Source of the DNA: Isochrysis galbana
Taxonomy: Eukaryota; Haptophyta; Isochrysidales; Isochrysidaceae
NCBI GenBank assembly: GCA_018136815.1
Contig: CM030941.1
Span: forward strand, 1,425,582 to 1,489,581
Length of the DNA stretch: 64,000 nt
Direction: 5' to 3'
In this document: one piece after another, positions 30,643 through 40,082 of the stretch
How positions within the stretch are numbered: the stretch's first letter is position 1
Layout of the letters: every line of letters begins with the position of its first letter
Notes under the pieces: model-generated
What the model was told of the DNA's origin: nothing
The model's database searches: none
The model's input: only the letters and a program-made list of their open reading frames with translations
Translations under genes and position numbers: made by a program

Positions 30643-33600
30643 TCAGAAGAACGCAGAGGGTGTATCGAGGAGAGAGACGAGGGTGCGATCCGATGGCGAC
30701 AGGCGTGCGAAAGCCTCGGAGCGACAGCGAACGAAGGTAGGCGAGGCAAGGGCATCGTGCGCAAATGCGTGGGAGCCAAACCACGGGGAACCGCGCGACG
30801 ATCCCGACGAGTACCACCACTGCCCGAGGACGAAGACCGCGTGCTGCGGCCGCATCATTGGACCTGCAGGGTTGGCAACAGACGGGCGGGCTGAGACGGG
30901 CAAATGGGAGACATGAGCAATGGGGCCACTGTGCGAGGACGGTGCGAGGCGAGGCGAGCGGCGCGGGGCCTGATGATCCGAGCCGGTGGTCTCGGATCCC
31001 ACGGGAGCTTCGATCGCGTGCGACGTCGGCGGGGCTGAGACGGTCTGAGATTGTGATTCTGCAGCCCGCTTTCTCATCTGAGGCTTACGAAGAGGCGGGA
31101 AGGGGTGAGCATCATCATAGGCGGTGACGAGCGACTCGCAGCGGCGAAGCAGTTCGGCTAGCGGCTCCCATGTGGCCGCAGCTTTCGCGTAACCACGCCA
31201 CTTGACGAGATACTGCCTGGAATCACCTCGACCCTTGCGGTCAAGGAGTGAATCCACCAGATACTCATCTCTTTGGACGGGGTCTTCATCTGTGAGGGTA
31301 TAGTAGGGACGGAGGTTAGTCACATGCACTTCCTCGGAGAGGAGGCGATTTTCTTGGTCGCGTAGTCGGTAGCGGCCAGCGCCAAGCGCCTCAGCAATGC
31401 GGTATGGTCCGCTGTAGTGGTAGAGGAGCTTGTTGCGGTGTCCTGGAATCTTGCGAACCACCCTATCACCTGGAGTAAATTGGATGGGGGGAGAGTGAGT
31501 GCGTAGCGTGTCAGCAAGTGCGTCGGCTTGAGACTCTAAAGTTGCATCATAAGCCGCGGCCCACGCCGCCTTTAAACGACAATGCATTTTCCAAGCGTAC
31601 GAGCGAATTTCCTGAGGTAACTCGGGAGGTGGACCAGTCTCAGATGGATCAGAAAGCTGGGCAGGCAGGCGAAGCTCACGGCCATAGAGCAAGGCAGCAG
31701 GCGACATGCGGGTAATGCGATTGGCTGAAGCGCGCATGCTCATTAGAAAGAACGGGAGATGATCGACCCAATGACCGCCGCCTTCATCGGTAGCACGAGC
31801 CATGTTGATCAATGTTTGCTGAGCTCGTTCGACCAGGCCCACGCTCTCGTGATGATGAGGTGTGCTCGGCCGCAAGTCGGTGCCGGTGCGCTCGAGGATG
31901 ACCGAGGTGAGTTGACTAGCGAGATTGCTGCCGGAGTCCGAGCGAAGTTGCCTTGGTACTCCGTGCCGAGAGACGACGTACGACATGAAGGCGTGAAGAG
32001 CGTCGGCACTTGAGGGGTCGCCGTTGTGAGGGGCCGCCTCGATCCAACGAGTGAGCGAGTCTACGAAAACGAGGAGCTTGTCGAAGCCTTGAGAGCCCTT
32101 GATGAAGTCGTGCGTAGGAGCCATCGAGACGACGTCGCAAAAGACGATGTCGAACGGATAGGCGCCGACCTGCGGTCCCTTTGGGTCTGCGAGGTAGCGG
32201 AAGGGAGGCTTAGCTAAGGTGCACTCGTGACATTGGCGAACGTGCGCACAGACGTCTGCGTTCATGCCAGGCCAAAAATATCGGTCTCGTAGAAGGCGCG
32301 CCATTCGGTTGTCGCCGAGGTGGCACAGGTAAAAGACGATGTCGAACGGATAGGCGCCGACCTGCGGTCCCTTTGGGTCTGCGAGGTAGCGGAAGGGAGG
32401 CTTAGCTAAGGTGCACTCGTGACATTGGCGAACGTGCGCACAGACGTCTGCGTTCATGCCAGGCCAAAAATATCGGTCTCGTAGAAGGCGCGCCATTCGG
32501 TTGTCGCCGAGGTGGCACAGGTGGTCGTGAAAGGCTTCGAGGTAGGCGCGGCGCATCGTCTTCGGCACGTAGAGGCAGAGCTTCTCGCCGTCTCTCGTCG
32601 GTACTCGTCGGTAGAGTAGTCCAGATCGCAACAGGCATCGCGAAGATTCGCGACTGAGCCAGCGCAAACGACGGTGATCGAGGTCGGGGTTGTGAGGAGA
32701 CGAGGAGAGGAAGCGAATGAGGTCGTGGCAGTCGGGGTCCTCGGCCTGTGCCTCTTTGAGCGCCTCGGCGTTGGGTGTACCGACGTCGAGGTAGGAGAGG
32801 TTGATAGAATCCCTGGTCGTAGAGGACAACCTGGACGACCGTTCGTCGGCTTGCAGACTGGATGCCGTTGTGGTACGAGAACGAGAGGCGGCGACGGCTG
32901 GCGGCTGACCATCCGATGCCGTGGTAGAGCGAGAGTTAGGGACGACGGCGGCTAGTAGCTGCCCACCCCCCTGCTTAGGAGCGGACGTCTCCGACGTCTC
33001 GTCGTCTGCCGCCACCAAGCGCGACACTCCATCAGCGTCTTTGTGGTTCGCGCCAGGTTTGTGCTCGACGGTAAAGCGGTACTCGGACAACTTGAGCGCC
33101 CATCGCATCAAGCGCGACGCCGGCCCACCCTGGACGGTGTCCTTCATGGTGTGCAACCAACGGAGCGCTTGGTGATCGATGACGAGGCGAAAGTGCCGGC
33201 CCCAAAGGTACGGTCGCCAAGTGCGAATGCTTTCCAGGGCGGCGAGGAGCTCCACCTCGGTGGTGGTCCAATGACGCTCCGCGGCGGTGAGGCGGCGACC
33301 GTAATACGCGACGACATGCTCGTGCCCATGATCGTCGACTTGCGACAGAATACCACCAATACCCAGGGTACTGGCCGCGTCCGTTTTGACGATGAACTCT
33401 TTGTCGTGACGAGGCGCCGCCAACACTGGAGCAGACGTGATGAGCTCGATGAGGCGACGGATCGCTGTCTGACACTCAGGTGACTGAGAGACGGTAGCCA
33501 CATCGACGCCCGTACGAGTAAGGTCGGTGAGAGGTGCCGCGACGTGCGCGAAACCCTTGATGAACCGACGGTAGTACGAGCAAAGACCGAGAAACGAGCG

Positions 33601-34623
33601 GACCTTTTCGAGCGAATTGATGTGACGTGGATCAATCGAGCGTACCGCCTCGACTTTCTTGGGGTCCATCTCGAGACCACGACGAGAAACGACGTGCCCA
33701 AGGTACTCGCCCTTGATAGCGAACAAGATGCACTTGGAGGCCTTACACGAGAGACCGGCCCACCGGAGGCGCTCGAGGACGAGATCGAGACGGTGAAGCA
33801 TTTGCTCGAATGAGGCGTCGATGCGTTCTTCGAGCGTGCTGCCTGTACCTGTCGACCAAATCCCGATGTCGTCCAGGTACGGCATGCAAATTTCCCATGC
33901 GAGGCCTTGGAGCACCGCGTCCATGAGACGACACATGTAGGAAGGGCCGGATTGGACGCCGAACGGGAGGTAATTGAACTCGTACTTCTGGCGGTGGGTG
34001 CAGAACGCCGTGATGGGTTTGTCCTCCTCCTTGATGGGCAGACACCAGAAGCCGGAGGCGAGATCGAGCAAGCAGAGAAAGAGAGAATCTCGAGAACCTT
34101 GGCCTCGGGATAGACGATCGATAGCTTCGACGGTGAGCGGTAGAGGGCTGTCCGAGATACGAAGCTTCGAGTTCGTGTCGCGATAGTCGACGCAGAAGCG
34201 AACGGATCCGTCCTTCTTGCCGACTAGGACGACCCGCGAAGCCCAAGGCGAATTCGACTTGCGGATGATGCCCGCCGCCTCCATCTCGGCGACGTGCTTG
34301 TCGACGATGGCGCGGCCCTCGTCACCCATCTTGGACGGAGCGTGTCGGTGGGCTGTAGCACCGGGGAGGAGAGGCAGCTCGACCTCCATGACGTGCGTGT
34401 GCCGAGGGTTCTTCGGGTCGAGGGCGAACGCGTCGATATGCCGTGCCAGCAGGCAGCGTACGCGCTGCTTCTGGGACGGCGACAATTGCTTGTCGGGGTC
34501 AATGGTGATAGCGTCGAGGAGCGCGCGCTGTGCCTCGGTGAGCGAGGACTCGGGGTCGTCTCCATCACCGGCGGCTGTCGACCGCGCCTCGTGCAACTTG
34601 TACTCGATGTGAGCTGACGCCAC
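30643..34623 (-). CDS. gypsy Pol: RT, RNase H, integrase and chromodomain
   Basis: 1326 residues, TGA at 30643. RT: 'GKKDGSVRFCVDYRDTN', 'CLLDLASGFWCLPI', catalytic 'MPYLDDIGIW'. RNase H: 'FIVKTDAASTLGIGGILSQV' and 'TTEVELLAALESIRTW'. Integrase: HHCC zinc module 'HLCHLGDNRMARLLRDRYFW ... CHEC', core D ('VFCDVVSMAP'), D ('RSDSGSNLASQL') and E ('GLVERAQQTLINM'). Chromodomain: 'YLVDSLLDRKGRGDSRQYLV' then 'KWRGYAKAAATWEP'. A 192-bp exact-frame tandem duplication (32139-32522) gives two zinc modules. Catalytic residues look intact. The start at 34623 is nominal: a readthrough or processed Gag-Pol is expected, but stops and inserted sequence lie between here and the protease region. Confidence 0.88.
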   Translation of the reverse strand: MASAHIEYKLHEARSTAAGDGDDPESSLTEAQRALLDAITIDPDKQLSPSQKQRVRCLLARHIDAFALDPKNPRHTHVMEVELPLLPGATAHRHAPSKMGDEGRAIVDKHVAEMEAAGIIRKSNSPWASRVVLVGKKDGSVRFCVDYRDTNSKLRISDSPLPLTVEAIDRLSRGQGSRDSLFLCLLDLASGFWCLPIKEEDKPITAFCTHRQKYEFNYLPFGVQSGPSYMCRLMDAVLQGLAWEICMPYLDDIGIWSTGTGSTLEERIDASFEQMLHRLDLVLERLRWAGLSCKASKCILFAIKGEYLGHVVSRRGLEMDPKKVEAVRSIDPRHINSLEKVRSFLGLCSYYRRFIKGFAHVAAPLTDLTRTGVDVATVSQSPECQTAIRRLIELITSAPVLAAPRHDKEFIVKTDAASTLGIGGILSQVDDHGHEHVVAYYGRRLTAAERHWTTTEVELLAALESIRTWRPYLWGRHFRLVIDHQALRWLHTMKDTVQGGPASRLMRWALKLSEYRFTVEHKPGANHKDADGVSRLVAADDETSETSAPKQGGGQLLAAVVPNSRSTTASDGQPPAVAASRSRTTTASSLQADERSSRLSSTTRDSINLSYLDVGTPNAEALKEAQAEDPDCHDLIRFLSSSPHNPDLDHRRLRWLSRESSRCLLRSGLLYRRVPTRDGEKLCLYVPKTMRRAYLEAFHDHLCHLGDNRMARLLRDRYFWPGMNADVCAHVRQCHECTLAKPPFRYLADPKGPQVGAYPFDIVFYLCHLGDNRMARLLRDRYFWPGMNADVCAHVRQCHECTLAKPPFRYLADPKGPQVGAYPFDIVFCDVVSMAPTHDFIKGSQGFDKLLVFVDSLTRWIEAAPHNGDPSSADALHAFMSYVVSRHGVPRQLRSDSGSNLASQLTSVILERTGTDLRPSTPHHHESVGLVERAQQTLINMARATDEGGGHWVDHLPFFLMSMRASANRITRMSPAALLYGRELRLPAQLSDPSETGPPPELPQEIRSYAWKMHCRLKAAWAAAYDATLESQADALADTLRTHSPPIQFTPGDRVVRKIPGHRNKLLYHYSGPYRIAEALGAGRYRLRDQENRLLSEEVHVTNLRPYYTLTDEDPVQRDEYLVDSLLDRKGRGDSRQYLVKWRGYAKAAATWEPLAELLRRCESLVTAYDDAHPFPPLRKPQMRKRAAESQSQTVSAPPTSHAIEAPVGSETTGSDHQAPRRSPRLAPSSHSGPIAHVSHLPVSARPSVANPAGPMMRPQHAVFVLGQWWYSSGSSRGSPWFGSHAFAHDALASPTFVRCRSEAFARLSPSDRTLVSLLDTPSAFF
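32139..32522 (-). repeat. 192-bp tandem duplication inside the integrase
   Basis: Two consecutive copies with a period of exactly 192 bases (64 codons), starting at 32139 and 32331. They duplicate 'YLCHLGDNRMARLLRDRYFW' through 'GPQVGAYPFDIVF', which covers the integrase zinc-binding module. The copies look identical, so the event is recent. Confidence 0.9.
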
Positions 34624-35054
34624 CGGCGAGTACGCAGGAAGAAGGAAGAGTTACAGGTCGTGGCGCCAAGTTCCAAACGGTGATCAACACCTCTCGCCTT
34701 CGAAGACGGTGCGCGAAATACAGTCGGGCCCCCTCCGGTATTTTTTAGTGAGGCTCTTCATGCGAGGCGGCCCATCGGACACCCCTCTCCGAGGAGCCAT
34801 CGCAGTGGACCGAAGTCCGAAGAAGCCCTCTTCACAGTCGACTTGAGCACAGAGGAAACCGGGCGTTTACGGGAGAATCAAGTGTTTTATTTTCGTTGAT
34901 CCTGTCATTAAAAATACGTTTATTTTGACCTCTATTATCACGGTCATATAGGCTTGATATGACCGTTGGTCGCTCATATGACATCGCACGGGCCATGCTA
35001 CGCACATAACATCACAAGTATGTGACGCTCGAGGAGGGGGGGGTTGATTGTACG

Positions 35055-35218
35055 GAACTTCGAAGCCGGGTATACCCTCGGGCAGAGCCTACTATACCAT
35101 ATCAAATGCTTCCGTGGCTGTACACGCTATTCGCTGTCGGGGATCTGAAATCCCAGGAGCACCCCCCCCCCCGGCTACCCGGCGAAGGGTTTGAAGGCAC
35201 CGCGCGTCGCCAACCAGC
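35055..35218 (+). repeat. 165-bp dispersed repeat, copy 1
   Basis: From 'GGAACTTCGAAGCCGGGTAT' to 'CCGCGCGTCGCCAACCA' nearly identical to 45302-45470, differing mainly in a C-run length. It interrupts the gypsy element and supplies two consecutive TAG codons (35089-35094) that end the upstream reading. Confidence 0.85.
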
Positions 35219-36345
35219 GTGCTCCTCCCCTCGGGCGCCTTTTTCTCGCTCGCTTGGCGCTCCCGGCTCACCGGCGGCCTCTGGCTCCGTGTGCATCGCG
35301 TGGTGCAGGTGTGTTTCTCCCTCCTCCCCCCCCCCCCCCGCCCCCATCGGCCCTCCCTCCCACGAAACAAGGCACCCCCGCTCTCGCAGGTAAGCGGGCT
35401 TTGCGGTGGCCGCCGCCGGCGTCGCGCTCGCCGTCGCGTGGGTGCAGCGGCCGGAACCAAAGTCAGGCACACTGAAAACTGGCAAAGCGGAACGACAGCG
35501 GAAACGTATACGGGATTGCGAGTGACCGGGATCGACGGAGACGCGGCGGCCAATGTGCGAGCCGTCTGAGCCGGAAGAGATTCGGACGAGAATAGAGCAG
35601 GCTGAGAACGGAACAATCGACGGAATGCGCGTTGTACAACGGAGGGCATATTGGCGAATACCCCTCCGTCAACGAACGATTCCTCAAACGAGCTAGTCGG
35701 TATCGGTTGCCAACCCAATCGGGTTGGCGCGACCATCGTAGGCGGAGCGAGCCAACGGCGAGCAGCGAGCGTGTAGGCCACCGTCCATCCGGAGGGGCTA
35801 ACCTCGCTGGCACGGCCAAGGCAGCTTAACGGCGAGTTTCGAGGGAACAAATCGGCCAGTCCATCCAGGATTTGACTGGCGACAGCAGACGGGTCGGCAG
35901 CGACGCGGCTCAAGGCAAGAGTTAGCGTTGAGCGCTCGTAATCGAGAGCATTGAACGAATGATTCGAAGACGACGAGAGCGACGAAGGAGGTAGCGAACG
36001 AACGGCGAGAGAGAACGGGACTCCCGGAGTCGAATCGTCCCCACCACATATGAGCAGATGAGGGTGACTCCGGATAGATTGAACGACTGAAACGAAAACG
36101 CGAACTTCGGGAACGACGGCATCGCAACCTAGGGTAGCATCCCCAGGTTGGAACGACAACAAGAAGGCTTTGCTCAGCCGCCCGAGGGACGGCGAGCTCG
36201 TAGATCGGAGAGGCGAAACATTAGAGGTACGAAATGAAACGCGAACGGGAGTGACAGAAGTATCGAGAAGCGAAAGGGGTGGCGGTCCAGGCCGCCGAGG
36301 AATCGAGAAGTCAACAAAGCATATGGCGGCGGCCTCGCCTATTCC
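35092..36345 (-). pseudogene. gypsy protease-like region, open after the gag TAG
   Basis: The frame is the same as Gag (before the TAG) and Pol. About 290 residues from 36345 to roughly 35480 look coding. A 'EESFVDGGVFANMPS' segment sits where a retropepsin would have its D-[ST]-G-A motif, but reads DGG, so it is degenerate or the identification is wrong. From about 35480 down the translation is Arg/Pro-rich low complexity and then the 165-bp repeat, ending in TAG TAG. The fused Gag-Pol frame is therefore broken before RT. The 34680-35050 stretch has no recognisable coding content. Confidence 0.45.
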
Positions 36346-36348
36346 CTA
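36289..36348 (-). promoter_or_regulatory. candidate gag-pol stop-codon readthrough signal (gypsy)
   Basis: Gag ends in TAG (36346-36348), followed by GGA. The next in-frame stop does not occur until 35094. After a 10-nt spacer (36336-36345), AGGCCGCCG (36327-36335) is perfectly complementary to CGGCGGCCT (36289-36297), with a 29-nt loop. The layout repeats that of the copia element in this window. Inference from sequence only. Confidence 0.45.
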
Positions 36349-37164
36349 ACGGCGGTTGCGGCCGAGGACGACGAGACGACGAAGGTAGGCGCGGTGGGCG
36401 TCGGGAATCTCCGGCTCGCCCTCGCAAAGGAAGCGGATGAACGGTTGACAATAGTACGGCGAATGGGCGCCATCGCCTGTCCCATATCGCCAATTGTCGG
36501 GGTGGTCGGGGCGAGCCGTATCGTGATCGGGAGGAGCGGGGCGGAAGGCACAATACGCACAGCCGGTGGCTGTGGTCCATACGCCGCCCTCAGACGTGGG
36601 GCGCTGCGTGCGAGGCACCTTCATGGACGCGTCGGTCGGACGGGCCCTAGCGAATGAAGTAGCCAAATCAGCGTGTCCACAATAGCGTGACATCGGGTCG
36701 AAGTCAACCTTGGCGTTACGCCAAGATTCCAAATCCCATTTGGCGCCCTCGGGATGGCCGAGGTTGTCCGATGGCGGCGCGCAGCGGCGGCTCTTTTGCG
36801 ATGGCGGTGCGTCGAGAGGTGGGAGTCCACCCTCCAACTTGGGAGGCGGCTCCCGGGTGTGGTCGGTGCGTCCCTGGTGGGACCGATCTCCATTGCGATG
36901 ATTTCGAGCTTCGGAGCCGCGGCCGCTTCCGGAGTTAGCGGCCGAAGGTTTGTCGCTCTTGTCCGGAGCCGGCTTCGAGGATCCCAGGCGGTCCTTAACC
37001 ATCCGAACGACATCGTCGATGTGGGCGATCGTGAGCGGACCATCCACCTGCTTGCTGCTCCGCGAAGCCTCAGCACGTGCCTGCTCCGCTGGGGCACAGA
37101 AGGAAGCCGAGAACCGAACCGCCAGGGGAAGGTACACCCCGCGAAACGCTGAGCCCCGCGACAC
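36346..37164 (-). CDS. gypsy Gag-like protein, N-terminally truncated
   Basis: About 272 residues before TAG. It is hydrophilic, with a charged middle ('RNHRNGDRSHQGRTDHTREP') and a Cys/His-bearing C-terminal part 'CAYCAFRP...H...H...C' that could be an atypical zinc site; no standard CCHC knuckle is present. The identification as Gag rests on position directly upstream of the protease/RT frame and in the same frame. The 5' end abuts a tail-element copy at 37166, so the start is missing and the GTG at 37164 is not a real initiator. Confidence 0.45.
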   Translation of the reverse strand: MSRGSAFRGVYLPLAVRFSASFCAPAEQARAEASRSSKQVDGPLTIAHIDDVVRMVKDRLGSSKPAPDKSDKPSAANSGSGRGSEARNHRNGDRSHQGRTDHTREPPPKLEGGLPPLDAPPSQKSRRCAPPSDNLGHPEGAKWDLESWRNAKVDFDPMSRYCGHADLATSFARARPTDASMKVPRTQRPTSEGGVWTTATGCAYCAFRPAPPDHDTARPDHPDNWRYGTGDGAHSPYYCQPFIRFLCEGEPEIPDAHRAYLRRLVVLGRNRR

Positions 37165-37165
37165 C

Positions 37166-37325
37166 CTGAGCCCCTAAGTAGCACACAAGGGTGTGTGCCG
37201 CAAGGCGGGTTGAGTGGGGAAAGGGATAGATGGGGGCGTGGCTACGAACTACGAAAGCGAGTCCCAAAGCCAAAGCCACGCGCGAGGCGAGAATTTTACT
37301 ACTAAAGGTTTTGCTTAAGGTTGCG
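37166..37325 (+). repeat. tail-element (SINE-like) copy
   Basis: 'CTGAGCCCCTAAGTAGCACA', 'GGGGGCGTGGCTACGAACTA', 'CGCGCGAGGCGAGAATTTTA' and a T-rich end. Same block order as the 41.2-kb copy. Confidence 0.6.
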
Positions 37326-37642
37326 AGCAAATGGAAGTCGGCCATGCATTTTTTGCCACAAGGAAGCGATCCTGAGGACCCGATATTTTCATCCCCACCT
37401 TTAGCAAAGTCTTACTTCAGCTATATTTGTGCACTACACCGTTGCTCATGAAGCTTCGTCCCTTGGTGTCCCTCGTTCCAAGGGACACACGTGGGTGCAA
37501 GCATTCTTGTTACGCACTGACCATCGCCCAACATCATGGAAGAACCAGCTCTTCACCCATGCGAACCGCGTCCCCGTTCGAGGATGGCTCGTTTTGCCAT
37601 ACATACCTAGCGCGCAAAGTTGAGAGTGACAGCACTGCCTCA

Positions 37643-39503
37643 TCACGCCCAACGTACAATGGGGTGCTTGCGCACCATGTTGAGGTCGATGCGGTGACCA
37701 AACAAATCTCGGATGTTGTCGTAGCCATACTTGATCATCGTTGGTCGCTCGAGCGACATACCCCATGCAATGACCTGCACGTCCTCGTCGAATCCCATGG
37801 GCCGGAGCATCTCGGGCCTAAAGACGCCTGAATTGCCGACTTCCACCCACTTGCCAAGCCCCTCGTGATAGCAATGAAACTCCATCGACGGCTCGGTGTA
37901 TGGATTGTAGGTGGGTTTGAACTTCATATCCTTGAACTCGGGGCCGAGGCGGCGGTAGAAGTCTGCGATAGTGCCCATTAGATTGCCAAGTGAAAGGTTG
38001 CGGTCGATGACGAAGCCCTCCACCTGGTGGAATTCAGCGAGATGAGTGGCATCCAGGGCCTCATTGCGAAAGACGCGATCGATAGAGAAGTACTTCTGCG
38101 GCTTGAATTGTCCGCCCTGTTTCTTGGCCACTTCAGCAATCTTGAAGAGCGTCCTGGATGAGGCTGCAGTCGTGTGAGTGCGGAGGAGATTCTTCCTCGA
38201 CTCCTCCTCCGACCAGTCATACCGCCAGCCCGTCGACTTAGAGTTGTATTCGTCCGACAATCCTTGCCCACCTACCTCATGGGTGGTTCTCACTCGCTCC
38301 ATATACTCGCGCGGAATGTCGAGTGTAGACGCCGGCGTCTTGATGAAGAAGGTGTCATGGGCATCACGGGCAGGATGCTGCTGTGGCTGGAAGAGCGCGT
38401 CGAAATTCCAAAATGAGGACTCCACAAACTGCTGCGTCGGCATCTCCTCGAATCCCATCTCAAGGAAAGTTTCACGGAACATCGAGCGAACTTTCAATAA
38501 CGGGTGCAAAGCGCCCCCGGGCGGTGGAAGGCCGCCGGCATCAATATTTACCTGCTTGAAGGTGGAATCTTGCCACGTGCCTTTGACAAGCATCTCATGT
38601 GACAGGTCCGCAATAGCCTTCTTGCCCCAATTCGCATACTGTGAGGACAGCACGTGAGAACGGTGCTCAGTTGACCCCTGAGTTATCACGTGATGCACAG
38701 CCGGCCCGCGACTCTCCTCAGAATGCCTCTATGCATGCGGCGAGCGCTCACCTGCGATCCGGCCGCAACCTTGAATGACTTTATAGTGGCGAGAGACACT
38801 AAGCCGCGCTTCTTGAGGACAGTCAAATCGGGATCCGAGGGTGGGTTGCCAGTCTTCACGGCCTTCAGCTGTATCTGGACGACATCGGAAATCTCGCTTG
38901 CGACTCGAAGGACTCGCTTCTTAGCTGCATCCTTCTTCTTGGCGCCCGCTGCCTCCGCTGCTGCTGCAGCAGCAGCCTCCGCCTGTGCCGGTGGCTCCTT
39001 CACCACCTGGAGCCACTTGCTTTGGATGGCTTTGCTCAGGCCAACCTTGGCGGTCGGGCCTACAAGTTTGTCAAGGTCGTCGGAGAGGATTCCGCCATCT
39101 GCGGGCACGTGGGCGAAGACGATGGCCTCAGGGCTACCATCTGCCACAATGGCCTCGCCCTCCTTCGTCAACTGCAGCACTTGCCTATCAGCATGCAGAC
39201 GGGCGGGTGGTGAGGCCAAAGCAGCGTGGGCCAAGAGGGCGACCATAGGATGGCCCGCGAGCAAACGGCAGCGACGACGGGAAGGCACGTGATGGTCTGC
39301 AAGCGGCGGCAGAGGCAGCGGCAGCGGCGACGGGAGGCGGGTCTTCACCTCGAGAGCGCCTCAGTTGTGATGAAGTCTCCCGCAGCGAGACTCTTGCAGA
39401 CGCCGACGAGTTCCGTGTGGGCAAAGCCATTTCTCTCTGCGAATGCCTGTGTATCCTCGATCCACTGACCGCCCTCGACGGCGCAGCGCACCGCCTCCTC
39501 CAT
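37643..39503 (-). CDS. FARSA: cytosolic phenylalanyl-tRNA synthetase alpha subunit, three exons
   Basis: Model: exon 1 39503-39349, intron 39348-39185 (GTGAAG...TAG), exon 2 39184-38752, intron 38751-38678 (74 nt, GTGAGC...CAG), exon 3 38677-37643, TGA; 540 residues, all joins in frame. The N-terminal DNA-binding-like region ('[20 protein letters not shown]') precedes the class II catalytic core: motif 1 '[19 protein letters not shown]', motif 2 '[20 protein letters not shown]', motif 3 '[13 protein letters not shown]'. '[16 protein letters not shown]' and '[10 protein letters not shown]' are typical of the eukaryotic/archaeal alpha chain. It charges tRNA-Phe as an alpha2-beta2 enzyme with FARSB. 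ATG 39503 ([12 protein letters not shown]) is preferred over the upstream in-frame start because it matches the family N-terminus. Confidence 0.93.
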
Positions 39504-39644
39504 CGAGGAGCCCCTCCTCCCCAGGTTGCAGCTGAGAGGCGCGCGCGCCCTCCCCGCTGTAAGCACGCGCTCACTGCGCGCAGCGGCGAAAAACAAAACA
39601 TCGCCCTTCTTCCCCCGCCTCCCCCCCCCCCCCCCCCCCCCCCC

Positions 39645-40078
39645 TCGCCGCGGCCGCGGCCACTCGCTCCAGGGAGAGAGAGATTAGCGCCCTGGGCCCC
39701 TAGCTTCACGAGCCTAGATGGGAAATACGGTGCTGGGGCCTGTAAATACAGTCAAATACATATGTATTTAGCCTCCAGCCAAATACATTTCAAATACATT
39801 CGAGGCCTACAACTTGTAGTACATAGTACAACCCAGGACGCGCTTCAAATACAGCCAAATACAAATACATATGTATATGTATCTTGGCTCTGGCTTTGGC
39901 CAAATACGGAATACGGAATACGGTAAATACGTATTTCCCATCTAGGTTCACGAGTGCCCCCCCCCCCTCCTGCATTGTTTTACCCGAAAGGGGTTTCCCC
40001 CCAGCGTGGACTCGAGGAGAGAGAGGGCATGCTGGGGTGCGCGGTGCGCAGGGTCGGTGCATGCACTATGCACGGGAG
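39645..40078 (+). repeat. dispersed repeat R1, copy carrying a MITE
   Basis: Matches 7581-7765 on both sides of an inserted 234-bp element. After removal of the insertion and one TTCACGAG, the two copies align through the 'CCCGAAAGGGGTTTCCCCCC' and 'GGTGCGCAGGGTCGGTGC' blocks. Confidence 0.75.
39713..39946 (+). mobile_element. hAT-type MITE, 234 bp
   Basis: Terminal inverted repeats of 17 bp: CCTAGATGGGAAATACG at the left, its exact complement at the right end. Flanked by 8-bp target duplications TTCACGAG (39705-39712 and 39947-39954). The interior is rich in 'CAAATACA' repeats and non-coding. An empty site exists at 7646-7653. 8-bp duplications and short inverted repeats fit the hAT superfamily; P and Merlin elements make similar duplications, so the superfamily is probable. 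Confidence 0.85.
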
Positions 40079-40082
40079 GGAA

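Larger units (their letters stand above)
30622..37164 (-). mobile_element. Ty3/gypsy chromovirus, 5'-truncated and damaged
   Basis: Minus-strand order: Gag-like ORF, in-frame TAG, protease-like region, RT, RNase H, integrase, chromodomain. RT before integrase plus a chromodomain defines a gypsy chromovirus. A candidate 3' LTR begins TGTCACGCCCC at 30632, 10 bases after the pol stop; the distal end was not located. The Gag side stops at about 37165, where a tail-element copy abuts. A 165-bp repeat (35055-35218) and extra sequence interrupt the protease-RT junction. Confidence 0.75.

Noticed and set aside
35092-36162. Patatin-like reading of 'FVDGGVFANMPS'
   Set aside because: The string resembles the patatin DGG motif, but no GXSXG nucleophile elbow is visible and the frame lies between Gag and RT, where a protease belongs.
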